A stretch of DNA of 7,764 nucleotides, from positions 1-7,764 of the forward strand of contig JAJZXT010000071.1 in NCBI GenBank assembly GCA_021806355.1. Reading direction: 5' to 3'. Below are positions 1 through 5,796 of the stretch, piece after piece; positions within the stretch are counted from its first letter, which is position 1, and every line of letters begins with the position of its first letter. The notes below the pieces were generated by a model that saw only the letters and a list, made by a program, of their open reading frames with translations, was not told the origin of the DNA and ran no database searches. The position numbers and the translations under genes were made by a program. This DNA is from Thermoplasmata archaeon (GTDB lineage: Archaea > Thermoplasmatota > Thermoplasmata > Thermoplasmatales > Thermoplasmataceae).

Positions 1-377
1 AAAAGGCCAAAATCTGATGTTGGATCCATCAACCTTGAGATCACGGATAAGAATATGATGTCAGATTGATCTCCAAGCATGTCAAACATCCTGTCCAATC
101 CAAGATCACGGCAGAGTATTTCCGCTGTATATATCATGCCATATTCCTTTGGTGGCATGATATCCAGAGTCCTAAGATCTGCCTTCTCAATGTGTATTCT
201 TGTGTTTTCAAGGGCAAAGAGTTTCCTATATTCCACAATGTCTTCTTCTGTGTTGACTCGTCCAAGATGTTTCACTATCTTTGTTTTCTTTTTTCCATCT
301 TCCACATAGTCTTCAACAATCTGGGCATATTTTAGAACAGATTTCCCCCTCTTCACACTGTTAACCCTGAGCCGCAT
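1..377 (-). CDS. IS1634/IS4-type transposase, N-terminal part (cut by window edge)
   Basis: The minus-strand frame starting with ATG at 377 stays open to base 1, giving 125 residues without a stop; the rest lies beyond the left edge. The N-terminus has the layout of IS1634-type DDE transposases: a short basic start, then KYAQIVEDYVEDGKKKTKIV, then HLGR at 37-40, an acidic linker, and near the edge the FLSVISRLMDPTSDFG stretch (109-124), which resembles the helical 'ali-nRl-dP-S' region before the catalytic core. The catalytic DDE residues are not in view, so it is unknown whether the gene is intact. The start fits a leaderless archaeal promoter (TATA-like box 20 bases upstream). The role would be cut-and-paste movement of its own insertion sequence. 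Family assignment is from pattern recognition only. Confidence 0.8.
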   Translation of the reverse strand, partial: MRLRVNSVKRGKSVLKYAQIVEDYVEDGKKKTKIVKHLGRVNTEEDIVEYRKLFALENTRIHIEKADLRTLDIMPPKEYGMIYTAEILCRDLGLDRMFDMLGDQSDIIFLSVISRLMDPTSDFGL

Positions 378-397
378 GTAACTGTATTACATAGAAG

Positions 398-405
398 TAT
401 ATTAA
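398..405 (-). promoter_or_regulatory. TATA-like box of the transposase gene
   Basis: On the minus strand TTAATATA lies about 21-28 bases before the ATG at 377. That is the spacing expected for an archaeal promoter giving a leaderless or nearly leaderless transcript. No ribosome binding site is visible before the ATG, which agrees. Inferred from spacing and composition only. Confidence 0.4.
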
Positions 406-410
406 TGTAT

Positions 411-426
411 GTACGGTATACCGTAC
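411..426. repeat. Perfect 16-bp palindrome upstream of the transposase
   Basis: GTACGGTATACCGTAC reads identically on both strands with no spacer; the next pair outward (410 T, 427 C) does not match. It lies directly upstream of the TATA-like box of the transposase gene. It could be an operator, part of the insertion sequence end that its transposase binds, or a protein-binding site unrelated to the element. Confidence 0.6.
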
Positions 427-499
427 CAACCAAACATCGAATTTATCCTGAAATATAACCGGTTTCACAAATTCATAGCCAGAAAGTCAAGTTTCAACT

Positions 500-544
500 G
501 GTCCTGCATATTTTCACACCCTCAAATCTGAATTGTGCAGGACC
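500..544. repeat. Inverted repeat, 9-bp arms, 27-base spacer
   Basis: GGTCCTGCA at 500-508 is exactly complementary in reverse to TGCAGGACC at 536-544. The 27-base spacer is A/T-rich. There is no T-run directly after either arm, so it does not look like a terminator. It might be a structured RNA, a spaced protein-binding site or part of a decayed mobile element; nothing in the sequence decides. Confidence 0.45.
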
Positions 545-697
545 TCTTCAATTTTACAGCAATATTAATACACTATCAAATATTGAGAAAAGAATTGTGT
601 GGATTCGGGTAAGCTATACAAATACGATTGAAGAATTGATCTGTTTAAGGATCGCAAATTTTGTGCGTTTATCAATTGAATAATTAGAGTTGCGGCT

Positions 698-1111
698 TTA
701 ATGAATTTGCTCTATTTTCTTCCCGTGAGGGCAATTTTTTGGTTTACCCATTCCAGAAAATAATCTATCAACAGAGATGTGGTCGATGAGGTAATCTATA
801 TTACCACTCATCAGGCAGGCCTTTTCAGGATCCATCCCGGACTTCGCCATGAGGGTTTCCATTACCCGGTGGTTCTCTACCAGTTCATCATAGACTCTCT
901 TCCCCAGTTCCGTAAAAATAATCATTCCTTTCTCGTCGCTGAGGCATCCCTTTTCCTCAAGCCTCTTAACAAGATTGAGTGCAGTGGGAGGTCTCACTCT
1001 TAACATGCCTGACAGATCTACAAGCCTCAAAGGAAAATCCTTTTCCCCGTAGTCTCCAACAGCTATTATGGTATCTCTCTCCTTCTTGGTGAGTTCTATT
1101 TTATTAATCAT
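698..1111 (-). CDS. DtxR/MntR-family metal-dependent transcriptional repressor
   Basis: A 137-residue cytoplasmic DNA-binding protein. Residues about 5-56 form the winged helix-turn-helix (LVDLSGMLRVRPPTALNLVKRLEEKG, with recognition helix near 40-51), followed by a wing ending in FTELG. Residues about 72-130 match the DtxR dimerisation/metal domain, with H81 in the NHR segment, a DHIS motif at 110-113 in place of the usual E-H, and the family's closing CPHG at 127-130. The C-terminal SH3-like domain of full DtxR is absent, as in short MntR-type members. Known members repress iron or manganese uptake genes when metal is bound; which metal applies here cannot be read from the sequence. The gene is on the same strand as korAB but separated by 155 bases with its own promoter and probable terminators in between. 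The start is chosen because it gives the usual short N-terminal helix and sits at a suitable distance from the TATA-like box. Confidence 0.85.
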   Translation of the reverse strand: MINKIELTKKERDTIIAVGDYGEKDFPLRLVDLSGMLRVRPPTALNLVKRLEEKGCLSDEKGMIIFTELGKRVYDELVENHRVMETLMAKSGMDPEKACLMSGNIDYLIDHISVDRLFSGMGKPKNCPHGKKIEQIH

Positions 1112-1116
1112 ATTGT

Positions 1117-1133
1117 ATTAGCACACTACTAAT
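1117..1133 (-). promoter_or_regulatory. Candidate operator ahead of the dtxR-like gene
   Basis: ATTAG (1117-1121) and CTAAT (1129-1133) are inverted half-sites around a 7-base spacer, and another ATTAG follows at 1137-1141. DtxR/IdeR-type boxes are known to be palindromes with TTAG...CTAA ends. The site lies between the TATA-like box and the start codon, overlapping the expected transcription start, where binding would block the gene's own transcription. Autoregulation is an inference. Confidence 0.35.
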
Positions 1134-1142
1134 CACATTAGA

Positions 1143-1150
1143 TTATAATA
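1143..1150 (-). promoter_or_regulatory. TATA-like box of the dtxR-like gene
   Basis: On the minus strand TATTATAA lies 32-39 bases before the ATG at 1111. This predicts transcription start about 10 bases before the start codon. Confidence 0.4.
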
Positions 1151-1182
1151 TTTTATCTAGGAAGCAAATCGTAACCAAAATG

Positions 1183-1217
1183 AAAAATTAGCTCAAACAA
1201 ATTTAGAGTTTGAAGCT
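1183..1217 (-). terminator. Candidate terminator after korB: stem-loop plus T-run
   Basis: AGCT-CAAAC at 1190-1198 pairs with GTTTG-A-AGCT at 1208-1217, giving a 9-bp stem with one bulged base and a 9-base loop. Reading on the minus strand, the stem is followed by AATTTTTC. It lies about 50 bases past the korB stop. Archaeal termination depends mainly on the T-run, so the stem may be incidental. Confidence 0.4.
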
Positions 1218-1250
1218 ATATCCATTGGAGATTTATGGGTTTATGTTCAA

Positions 1251-1267
1251 AGAAAAAATATTTTTCT
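1251..1267 (-). terminator. A/T-only hairpin and T-run at the korB stop
   Basis: AGAAAAA (1251-1257) and TTTTTCT (1261-1267) are inverted around three bases. On the minus strand this gives two T-runs directly after the korB stop codon, a likely archaeal termination zone. It may act together with the stem-loop further downstream. Confidence 0.35.
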
Positions 1268-2118
1268 CAGGTAAATTCCTTGAGAATCTCTGGGGTAATT
1301 TTCATCGTCGGGTGATCTATAAGCGGTGTTTTCAAAACTGGATCCCTCTCCTCGTATCTTGAGGCTTCAATTTCATAAAGAACACCGATTGGGATTTTGT
1401 CTCCCCATTCCCTTGCTTTTTCATAAGCCTGGGTGAAATTCTTCGGGTCATGGCCACTTTCATCCAATTTATAAACCCTGCTCCTGAAGAATTCATACGT
1501 GTTTGTTTTGTTAAATGTAACGCACGGGCTGAATACATCAATAAAAGAAAATCCCTTGTGTTGGATACCTCTCTTAATCAATCCCTGAAGATGCTTCACA
1601 TCACCTGAAAATCCCCTTGCGACAAAAGTAGCACCAGCCGTGAGGGCAAACGTCATAGGATCAAGCGGTGTTTCAAGATTGCCATCAGGTGTTGTTTTTG
1701 TCTTCATTCCTATTTCAGAGGTTGGGGAAGCCTGTCCCGTTGTCAAGCCGAATATCTGGTTGTCAGATACAATATATGTAATATCCGTGTTTCTCCTTGC
1801 AGCGTGGAAAAAGTGCTGGGTACCTTCATTGAATCCATCGCCGTCCCCTCCGTAACCTATAACGGTTAACTTCGGGTTTACCCACTTTATTGCGGTCGCG
1901 ACCGGCAGGAGCCTTCCATGAATTCCATGGAATCCATACGCCTTTATGTATTCGGGAAGGTTGCTGGAGCATCCAATTCCCGATACCACTGCGGTATCCT
2001 TAGGATCAATTCCCAACTCTGCCAGGGCTGCTGAAATTGTTGTAAGCTGTGCAAAATTTCCACATCCGGGGCACCAATCTGGTTTCACGTTTCCTTTAAA
2101 ATCACTTAATGTTGTCAT
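1267..2118 (-). CDS. korB: 2-oxoacid:ferredoxin oxidoreductase, beta subunit
   Basis: Thiamine diphosphate-binding beta subunit (283 residues from the chosen start) of the ferredoxin-dependent enzyme that converts a 2-oxoacid plus CoA to acyl-CoA, CO2 and reduced ferredoxin. Visible features are CPGCG at 16-20, GCSS with Cys50 and SPC with Cys199, together the four cysteines expected to hold the [4Fe-4S] cluster. The GGDGDGFNEG stretch (90-99) is the thiamine diphosphate/Mg site, and IFGLTTGQASPTS (122-134) is the strongly conserved family loop. Length is typical for archaeal two-subunit enzymes. The ATG at 2118 is preferred over the one at 2124 because GAGGAG at 2130-2125 ends 6 bases before it but abuts the upstream ATG. 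It follows korA by two bases, so the two are co-transcribed. The residue after GCSS is Asn53, where the Sulfolobus enzyme (from memory) has a lysine linked to 2-oxoacid recognition, so the preferred substrate is uncertain. Confidence 0.93.
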   Translation of the reverse strand: MTTLSDFKGNVKPDWCPGCGNFAQLTTISAALAELGIDPKDTAVVSGIGCSSNLPEYIKAYGFHGIHGRLLPVATAIKWVNPKLTVIGYGGDGDGFNEGTQHFFHAARRNTDITYIVSDNQIFGLTTGQASPTSEIGMKTKTTPDGNLETPLDPMTFALTAGATFVARGFSGDVKHLQGLIKRGIQHKGFSFIDVFSPCVTFNKTNTYEFFRSRVYKLDESGHDPKNFTQAYEKAREWGDKIPIGVLYEIEASRYEERDPVLKTPLIDHPTMKITPEILKEFT

Positions 2119-2120
2119 CT

Positions 2121-3860
2121 TCATCTCCTCAATATTGCCTCTATTTCCTCGCTCAATTTTTGCGGGTAGAATGATTCACCATCATACTTTACGATAAGTT
2201 CGCTTGAAATTCCAAACTCCGACATTACAAGCCTTCTCAATTGTCCTGTGTAATTGTTTTCCACGAATATGACGTGCTTTTTTCCCTTAACCAATTCAGC
2301 AATGTCCTTATTCATTGGGTAAAGGTGTGTCATCTCTATAACACCAACTTTCAGGCCCTTATTCCTCAGGATGTCGACAGCCTCTTCAACAGGTCCCTGT
2401 GTAGATCCCCATTGAATGATCACACTTTCTGCGTCCTTGATAAGGTAAGTTGGTGTTGGAGGAATGCTTTTTATATATTCCTCAATTTTCTTCATCCTCT
2501 TCTCCATAGCCAGTTTTCTGACATAAGGATCGGTCACGGCGTCACTGACAACGTCTCCCCTTTCATCGTGTTCATCTGAATCCTCATTATGCATAAGGCC
2601 AGGGGTTCCTGGAATCGCCCTGAATGAAACACCGTCTTCGGTGAATTCATACCTCCTGTAATTCTCCATTCCCTCCTTTGCGATCTTGCCTCTTTTTATT
2701 TCAAAATCTGTTTCCAGTTTATCCACAGTTTCGTAATGCTCTGCAAGGTAAAGATCTGTAAGAAAGAGGACAGGCAGTTGATATTCATCGGCTATGTTCA
2801 GTGCATCGCTCATCATGTAGTATGCTTCCTCCACATTTCTTGGAGCAAGGATCACCTTTGGGAAATCTCCCTGGGATGCACCCAACATCTGCAATAGATC
2901 TCCCTGTTCTGTCTTTGTCGGTAGTCCCGTTGAAGGCCCTGCTCTCTGTGCTTCATAAACAACAAGTGGGACTTCCATCATCCCGGACATTCCGACAGCC
3001 TCGGTCATAAGTGCAAATCCGCCTCCTGAAGTTCCAGTCATAGCCCTGACGCCGGCATAATTGGCACCTATTGCCATATTGATTGCCGATATCTCATCTT
3101 CGGTGACTTTCACGAAAACGTCAAGAGACTTGCTGTGCTGCGCAAGAAAATGAAGGAATGAGGATGCAGGAGTCATCGGATAACCGAAAAACGCCTTCAG
3201 GCCCGCTCTTACAGCGCCAAGTCCGGCAGAATCTCCTCCTGCCAGAAGGTACTTTGATTCCTTCTTGTATTGCAGTTTCTTCTCTGATCTGCCATATGTA
3301 TTCACAAAATAATCATACCCTTCCTTTGCGGCGTTTACATTCTGCTCAACAATCTCCCCCTTTCCTCCAAATTGATCCCTGATTATGTCCGCAAGAATTT
3401 CAAAATCGACAGAGATGTGTCCGCATAATGCACCCAATGCCACTGTGTTTTTCAACAGGGGATTCTTGCTGTATTTCTGTCCTATTTCAGCCAGCGGCAC
3501 GGGACAGTATTTCACGTTGCCCGAAAATTGCTTAAATCCGGTAAGCGCCTTGTCATATATTGCAATTCCATTGAGGCTGGAAGCCCCTCCTTCATTAATT
3601 TCAGGGTTTGTATGCCTCTCGATTCCGTCCTTGTTCAGGGTCACAAGAATATCAAGCCCATCACCCTGGCTCTTAACCTTGTCGGAAGAAGCTCTTATCT
3701 GGTACCAGCTCTGCCCTCCCCTGATAATGCTCTGGTAATAATTATATGTTGAAGCGTGAAGCCCATTTCTGGAAAAAACCTTTGCCATCATGAGACCGGC
3801 GGATTGAACACCATCTCCTGCCGCTCCTGCAATCCTTATTATGATTTCCTTATCGCTCAT
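2121..3860 (-). CDS. korA: 2-oxoacid:ferredoxin oxidoreductase, fused gamma-alpha subunit
   Basis: A 579-residue subunit in which the gamma domain precedes the alpha domains, the arrangement known from Sulfolobus-type two-subunit enzymes. Residues about 5-190 form the gamma domain, with RIAGAAGDGVQSAG at 9-22 and IRGGQS at 46-51. Residues about 203-440 form the pyrimidine-binding alpha domain, with YPMTP at 227-231 (a variant of the YPITP motif considered essential in the Sulfolobus enzyme) and AGPSTGLPTKTEQGDL at 307-322. Residues about 470-579 form the C-terminal domain, with WGSTQGP at 484-490. No ferredoxin-like [4Fe-4S] domain is fused, so the only cluster is in KorB. It acts in the cytoplasm with KorB, linking 2-oxoacid oxidation to ferredoxin. 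The first ATG is used: it lies just before the gamma-domain glycine-rich motif and 28 bases from a TATA-like box. The gene is divergent from aspA. 2-Oxoglutarate versus pyruvate use cannot be settled from sequence alone. Confidence 0.93.
   Translation of the reverse strand: MSDKEIIIRIAGAAGDGVQSAGLMMAKVFSRNGLHASTYNYYQSIIRGGQSWYQIRASSDKVKSQGDGLDILVTLNKDGIERHTNPEINEGGASSLNGIAIYDKALTGFKQFSGNVKYCPVPLAEIGQKYSKNPLLKNTVALGALCGHISVDFEILADIIRDQFGGKGEIVEQNVNAAKEGYDYFVNTYGRSEKKLQYKKESKYLLAGGDSAGLGAVRAGLKAFFGYPMTPASSFLHFLAQHSKSLDVFVKVTEDEISAINMAIGANYAGVRAMTGTSGGGFALMTEAVGMSGMMEVPLVVYEAQRAGPSTGLPTKTEQGDLLQMLGASQGDFPKVILAPRNVEEAYYMMSDALNIADEYQLPVLFLTDLYLAEHYETVDKLETDFEIKRGKIAKEGMENYRRYEFTEDGVSFRAIPGTPGLMHNEDSDEHDERGDVVSDAVTDPYVRKLAMEKRMKKIEEYIKSIPPTPTYLIKDAESVIIQWGSTQGPVEEAVDILRNKGLKVGVIEMTHLYPMNKDIAELVKGKKHVIFVENNYTGQLRRLVMSEFGISSELIVKYDGESFYPQKLSEEIEAILRR
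2125..2130 (-). promoter_or_regulatory. Ribosome binding site that decides the korB start
   Basis: On the minus strand GAGGAG ends directly at the ATG at 2124 but lies 6 bases before the ATG at 2118. Normal spacing favours 2118, shortening the protein by two residues (Met-Lys) and removing the 4-base overlap with the korA stop. Confidence 0.55.
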
Positions 3861-3887
3861 TAATATCCATCTGTTATCCCAATAATG

Positions 3888-3895
3888 TATTTATG
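3888..3895 (-). promoter_or_regulatory. TATA-like box of the korAB operon
   Basis: On the minus strand CATAAATA lies 28-35 bases before the korA ATG at 3860, predicting a leader of only a few bases. No clear ribosome binding site precedes korA, in line with a short or absent leader. Confidence 0.4.
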
Positions 3896-3972
3896 ATTTT
3901 ATCAGTAAACTTAGTTTTCTCGCAGTTTTGATGAAGATCCCAGCATTAGGGTAAATATGTATGGGCAAGACG

Positions 3973-3980
3973 TAAAATAT
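3973..3980 (+). promoter_or_regulatory. TATA-like box of aspA, leaderless type
   Basis: TAAAATAT is centred about 24 bases before the ATG at 4000, so transcription would start at or next to the start codon. No ribosome binding site is seen. A second A/T-rich stretch (GTAAATATGT, 3951-3960) lies further upstream and is a weaker alternative. Confidence 0.45.
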
Positions 3981-3999
3981 CGAGATGCAATTCTAAAGT

Positions 4000-5379
4000 A
4001 TGTCAAGGTTAGAACGGGATGTACTCGGGGAAGTCAGTCTTGAAGACAATGAATATTTTGGGGTAAACACCTTCAGGGCAAGGAATAATTTCCAGATATC
4101 GGGCTTAACAGCGGATTTTGACCATATCCGGGCAATGGTAATCGCAAAGAGATCTGCAGCGGTTGCAAATCACGAGCTTGGTGCGATATCAGAGGAAAGG
4201 ATGAAATTCATAGTCCAGGCATGCGATGATATCCTTTCAGGAAAACTTACGAACCAGTTTGTAATAGACGTATTCCAGGCCGGTGCCGGAACCTCCTTTA
4301 ACATGAACTGCAATGAAGTGATCTGCAATCTAGCCCTTGAGAAGGCAGGAAGGAAGAAGGGCGATTTTGCATTCATACACCCGAATGATCATGTAAACAT
4401 GAGCCAGTCGACAAATGATTTCTACCCCACGATGATGAGAATAAATGTCATAATAAAATATGAGAAGCTTGTCAGGGAGTTAAAGGAACTGAAGAAATCC
4501 ACTGAAAAGAAGGCAAAGGAATTTGCCGAGGTGAAGAAGCCTGGAAGAACCCATCTTCAGGATGCAGCCCCGATGACGCTTGGAATGGAATTCTCGGCAT
4601 GGGCTTACACAATGGGAAAGGCTCTGAAGGAACTCGAGCAGGCTGCGGACTTCATCCTCGAACTGAATGCTGGAGGAACTGCAACAGGTACTGGGGTAAA
4701 CACACCAACAGGATTTGCAGGGAAAGTGGTCAGTGAAATTTCAAGATTCACGGGATTCAATTTCAGGAAGAGTGATAATCTCCCAGGGATCATGGAATTT
4801 CAGTCAGATTTTTCAAGGATGATGAATGCCGTTGCAAATATCGCCCTTGATCTTACAAAGATTTCAAACGATATCCGGTTGATGTATTCCGGTCCAGGTG
4901 CAGGGATACACGAGATAACCATACCGGCGGTCCAGCAGGGATCATCCATAATGCCCGGGAAGATCAACCCGTCCATTGCCGAGGCAATGAACATGATATG
5001 CCACTCAGTCATTGGAGCCCAGCAGTCCGTTAACATTTCAGTCCAGGCAGGACAGCTTGAACTGAATGTCATGATGCCAGGCATCGATTATGAACTGTCA
5101 AGATCCATGGACATAATGACAAACGGAATGAGGATGTTCAGGACGCTCCTCATTGATGGAATGGGTGCAAACGAGGAAGCGTGCAGGGAAAATCTCTCGA
5201 AAAGCTTTGGATCGGCCGTTCTCCTGAATCCATACCTTGGTTACGATGCGGTAGCAAAGATTGTCAGGGAAGCTCTCCAGACACACAAGCCCATAAAGGA
5301 CCTGGTTCTTGCAACAGGGAAACTTACCGAGAAGGAATTTGTAGACATAATGAGCGGAGTGAAAATCTCAAAGAAGTAA
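4000..5379 (+). CDS. aspA: Aspartate ammonia-lyase (aspartase)
   Basis: A 459-residue member of the class II fumarase/aspartase superfamily, a cytoplasmic homotetramer that reversibly converts aspartate to fumarate and ammonia. The signature GSSIMPGKINP is at 314-324, with the catalytic serine expected at Ser315 and Lys321/Asn323 binding substrate. Other active-site stretches are AGAGTSFNMN (94-103), QSTND (136-140) and GRTHLQDA (182-189). Numbered against Bacillus AspB from memory, Thr98, Ser137, Thr138, Asn139, His185 and Ser315 all keep a constant offset of three, with no gaps across the core. GTSxNMN rather than the GTQSNMN/GTSSNMN of fumarases, and the C-terminal LLNPYLGY (408-415), favour aspartase over fumarase. 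Length is slightly below the usual 468-478. The start matches the family N-terminus (RLERDVLGEV) and the leaderless promoter. It stands alone, divergent from korAB, and ends at a terminator. Fumarate hydratase is the main alternative. Confidence 0.85.
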   Translation: MSRLERDVLGEVSLEDNEYFGVNTFRARNNFQISGLTADFDHIRAMVIAKRSAAVANHELGAISEERMKFIVQACDDILSGKLTNQFVIDVFQAGAGTSFNMNCNEVICNLALEKAGRKKGDFAFIHPNDHVNMSQSTNDFYPTMMRINVIIKYEKLVRELKELKKSTEKKAKEFAEVKKPGRTHLQDAAPMTLGMEFSAWAYTMGKALKELEQAADFILELNAGGTATGTGVNTPTGFAGKVVSEISRFTGFNFRKSDNLPGIMEFQSDFSRMMNAVANIALDLTKISNDIRLMYSGPGAGIHEITIPAVQQGSSIMPGKINPSIAEAMNMICHSVIGAQQSVNISVQAGQLELNVMMPGIDYELSRSMDIMTNGMRMFRTLLIDGMGANEEACRENLSKSFGSAVLLNPYLGYDAVAKIVREALQTHKPIKDLVLATGKLTEKEFVDIMSGVKISKK

Positions 5380-5384
5380 GGAAG

Positions 5385-5414
5385 GGAAATTTAGTTCCAA
5401 TTTCCAAATTTTTT
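5385..5414 (+). terminator. Terminator after aspA
   Basis: GGAAATT (5385-5391) and AATTTCC (5399-5405) form a 7-bp stem with a 7-base loop, followed by AAATTTTTT ending at 5414. It begins 6 bases after the aspA stop codon. The T6 run is the element most expected to act in archaea. Confidence 0.55.
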
Positions 5415-5494
5415 ATGATATTGCAGATTCTGTAATTGCTACAAGAGTTTCGAGATATTGAATCAATTCTAAATATGGGGGTGATAATCATCCC
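5415..5494. other. Gap between aspA terminator and the inserted element
   Basis: No gene, fold or promoter is seen in these 80 bases. They are probably old flanking sequence: removing the element and one copy of its target duplication would join them directly to the region ahead of hyfC. Confidence 0.4.
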
Positions 5495-5502
5495 TGCACA
5501 GC
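5495..5502 (+). repeat. Target site duplication, left copy
   Basis: TGCACAGC directly abuts the left end of the element and is repeated in the same orientation at 5820-5827. Further identity (ATAT) beyond the right copy matches the first bases of the left repeat and is probably chance. Confidence 0.75.
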
Positions 5503-5525
5503 ATATGGTATCAAAATCCGATTAG
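5503..5525 (+). repeat. Left terminal inverted repeat of the MITE
   Basis: This 23-bp end is exactly the reverse complement of 5797-5819; matching stops one base further in (5526 A against 5796 C). It contains the stop codon (5522-5524, minus strand) of the internal frame remnant. Confidence 0.85.
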
Positions 5526-5661
5526 ATTTTGATTGATGCAACCCATGCTTTCAGTTCCTCTGCCGGGAGATCGTCATTTGCTTCCAGTATCTTCACGAGA
5601 GGTGCCAGGACAGGCTTTTTTTGTCTTTACATATTATTGGCTCACGTGGATCAGGTCTCAT
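5522..5661 (-). pseudogene. Frame remnant inside the MITE, joined only by a -1 shift at A7
   Basis: On the minus strand an ATG at 5661 reads MRPDPREPIICKDKK, then meets a run of seven A (5622-5616). In the zero frame it stops soon after. In the -1 frame it continues as KPVLAPLVKILEANDDLPAE and further, to end WVASIKI with TAA at 5524-5522 inside the terminal repeat, 46 residues in all. The -1 frame alone has no ATG and a stop just upstream. The charged, leucine-rich C-terminal part looks like real protein sequence, so this may be the start and end of a parental transposase fused by deletion, or a small gene read by slippage. I do not recognise the family. A TATA-like box (ATTTATAAG, 5684-5676) lies 14-23 bases upstream. 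Confidence 0.45.
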
Positions 5662-5689
5662 GAGTTTTTTTGCCCCTTATAAATGACAC

Positions 5690-5714
5690 TAGTAGTGCCT
5701 ATTCGGCACTACTA
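5690..5714. repeat. Perfect 10-bp hairpin inside the MITE
   Basis: TAGTAGTGCC (5690-5699) and GGCACTACTA (5705-5714) are exact inverted copies around TATTC. Further CACTA copies lie at 5687-5691 and 5721-5725. On the minus strand the hairpin sits just upstream of the TATA-like box of the internal frame, so it may be an operator or transposase-binding site rather than an RNA structure. Confidence 0.6.
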
Positions 5715-5742
5715 TTTAAGCACTACAAATGCCATCACAAAT

Positions 5743-5760
5743 GGTCAAAAAACGGTCAAA
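5743..5760 (+). repeat. Paired GGTCAAA direct repeats in the MITE
   Basis: GGTCAAA occurs at 5743-5749 and 5754-5760, 11 bases apart, about one helical turn. Such spacing suits a dimeric DNA-binding protein, possibly the transposase at a subterminal site; this is inference. Confidence 0.35.
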
Positions 5761-5796
5761 TCACGGGAAATAAGGAGTGTAAATTACATGGATAGC

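Larger units (their letters stand above)
378..697. other. Gene-free stretch between transposase and dtxR-like gene
   Basis: About 320 bases lie between the transposase start and the end of the dtxR-like gene. No open frame of convincing length or codon use is seen on either strand, and no tRNA- or rRNA-like fold is apparent. It holds the transposase promoter, the 16-bp palindrome at 411-426 and the spaced inverted repeat at 500-544. One end of the insertion sequence that carries the transposase must lie in this stretch or close by, but with the other end out of view its terminal repeat cannot be placed. Confidence 0.5.

Noticed and set aside
66..335. Open frames on the plus strand at the left end
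   Set aside because: They lie opposite the transposase gene, are rich in Phe/Cys/Ser and resemble nothing known; the minus-strand frame has clear transposase features and sensible codon use.
4000..5379. Fumarate hydratase (FumC) as the identity of the lyase
   Set aside because: The superfamily signature alone does not separate the two, but GTSxNMN and the LLNPYLGY C-terminal stretch are aspartase-like. Kept only as an alternative.
1124..5714. Shared CACTACTA 8-mer between the dtxR-like promoter (1124-1131) and the MITE hairpin (5707-5714), suggesting common regulation
   Set aside because: One 8-base match between several hundred bases of gene-free DNA is expected by chance, and the flanking bases differ.
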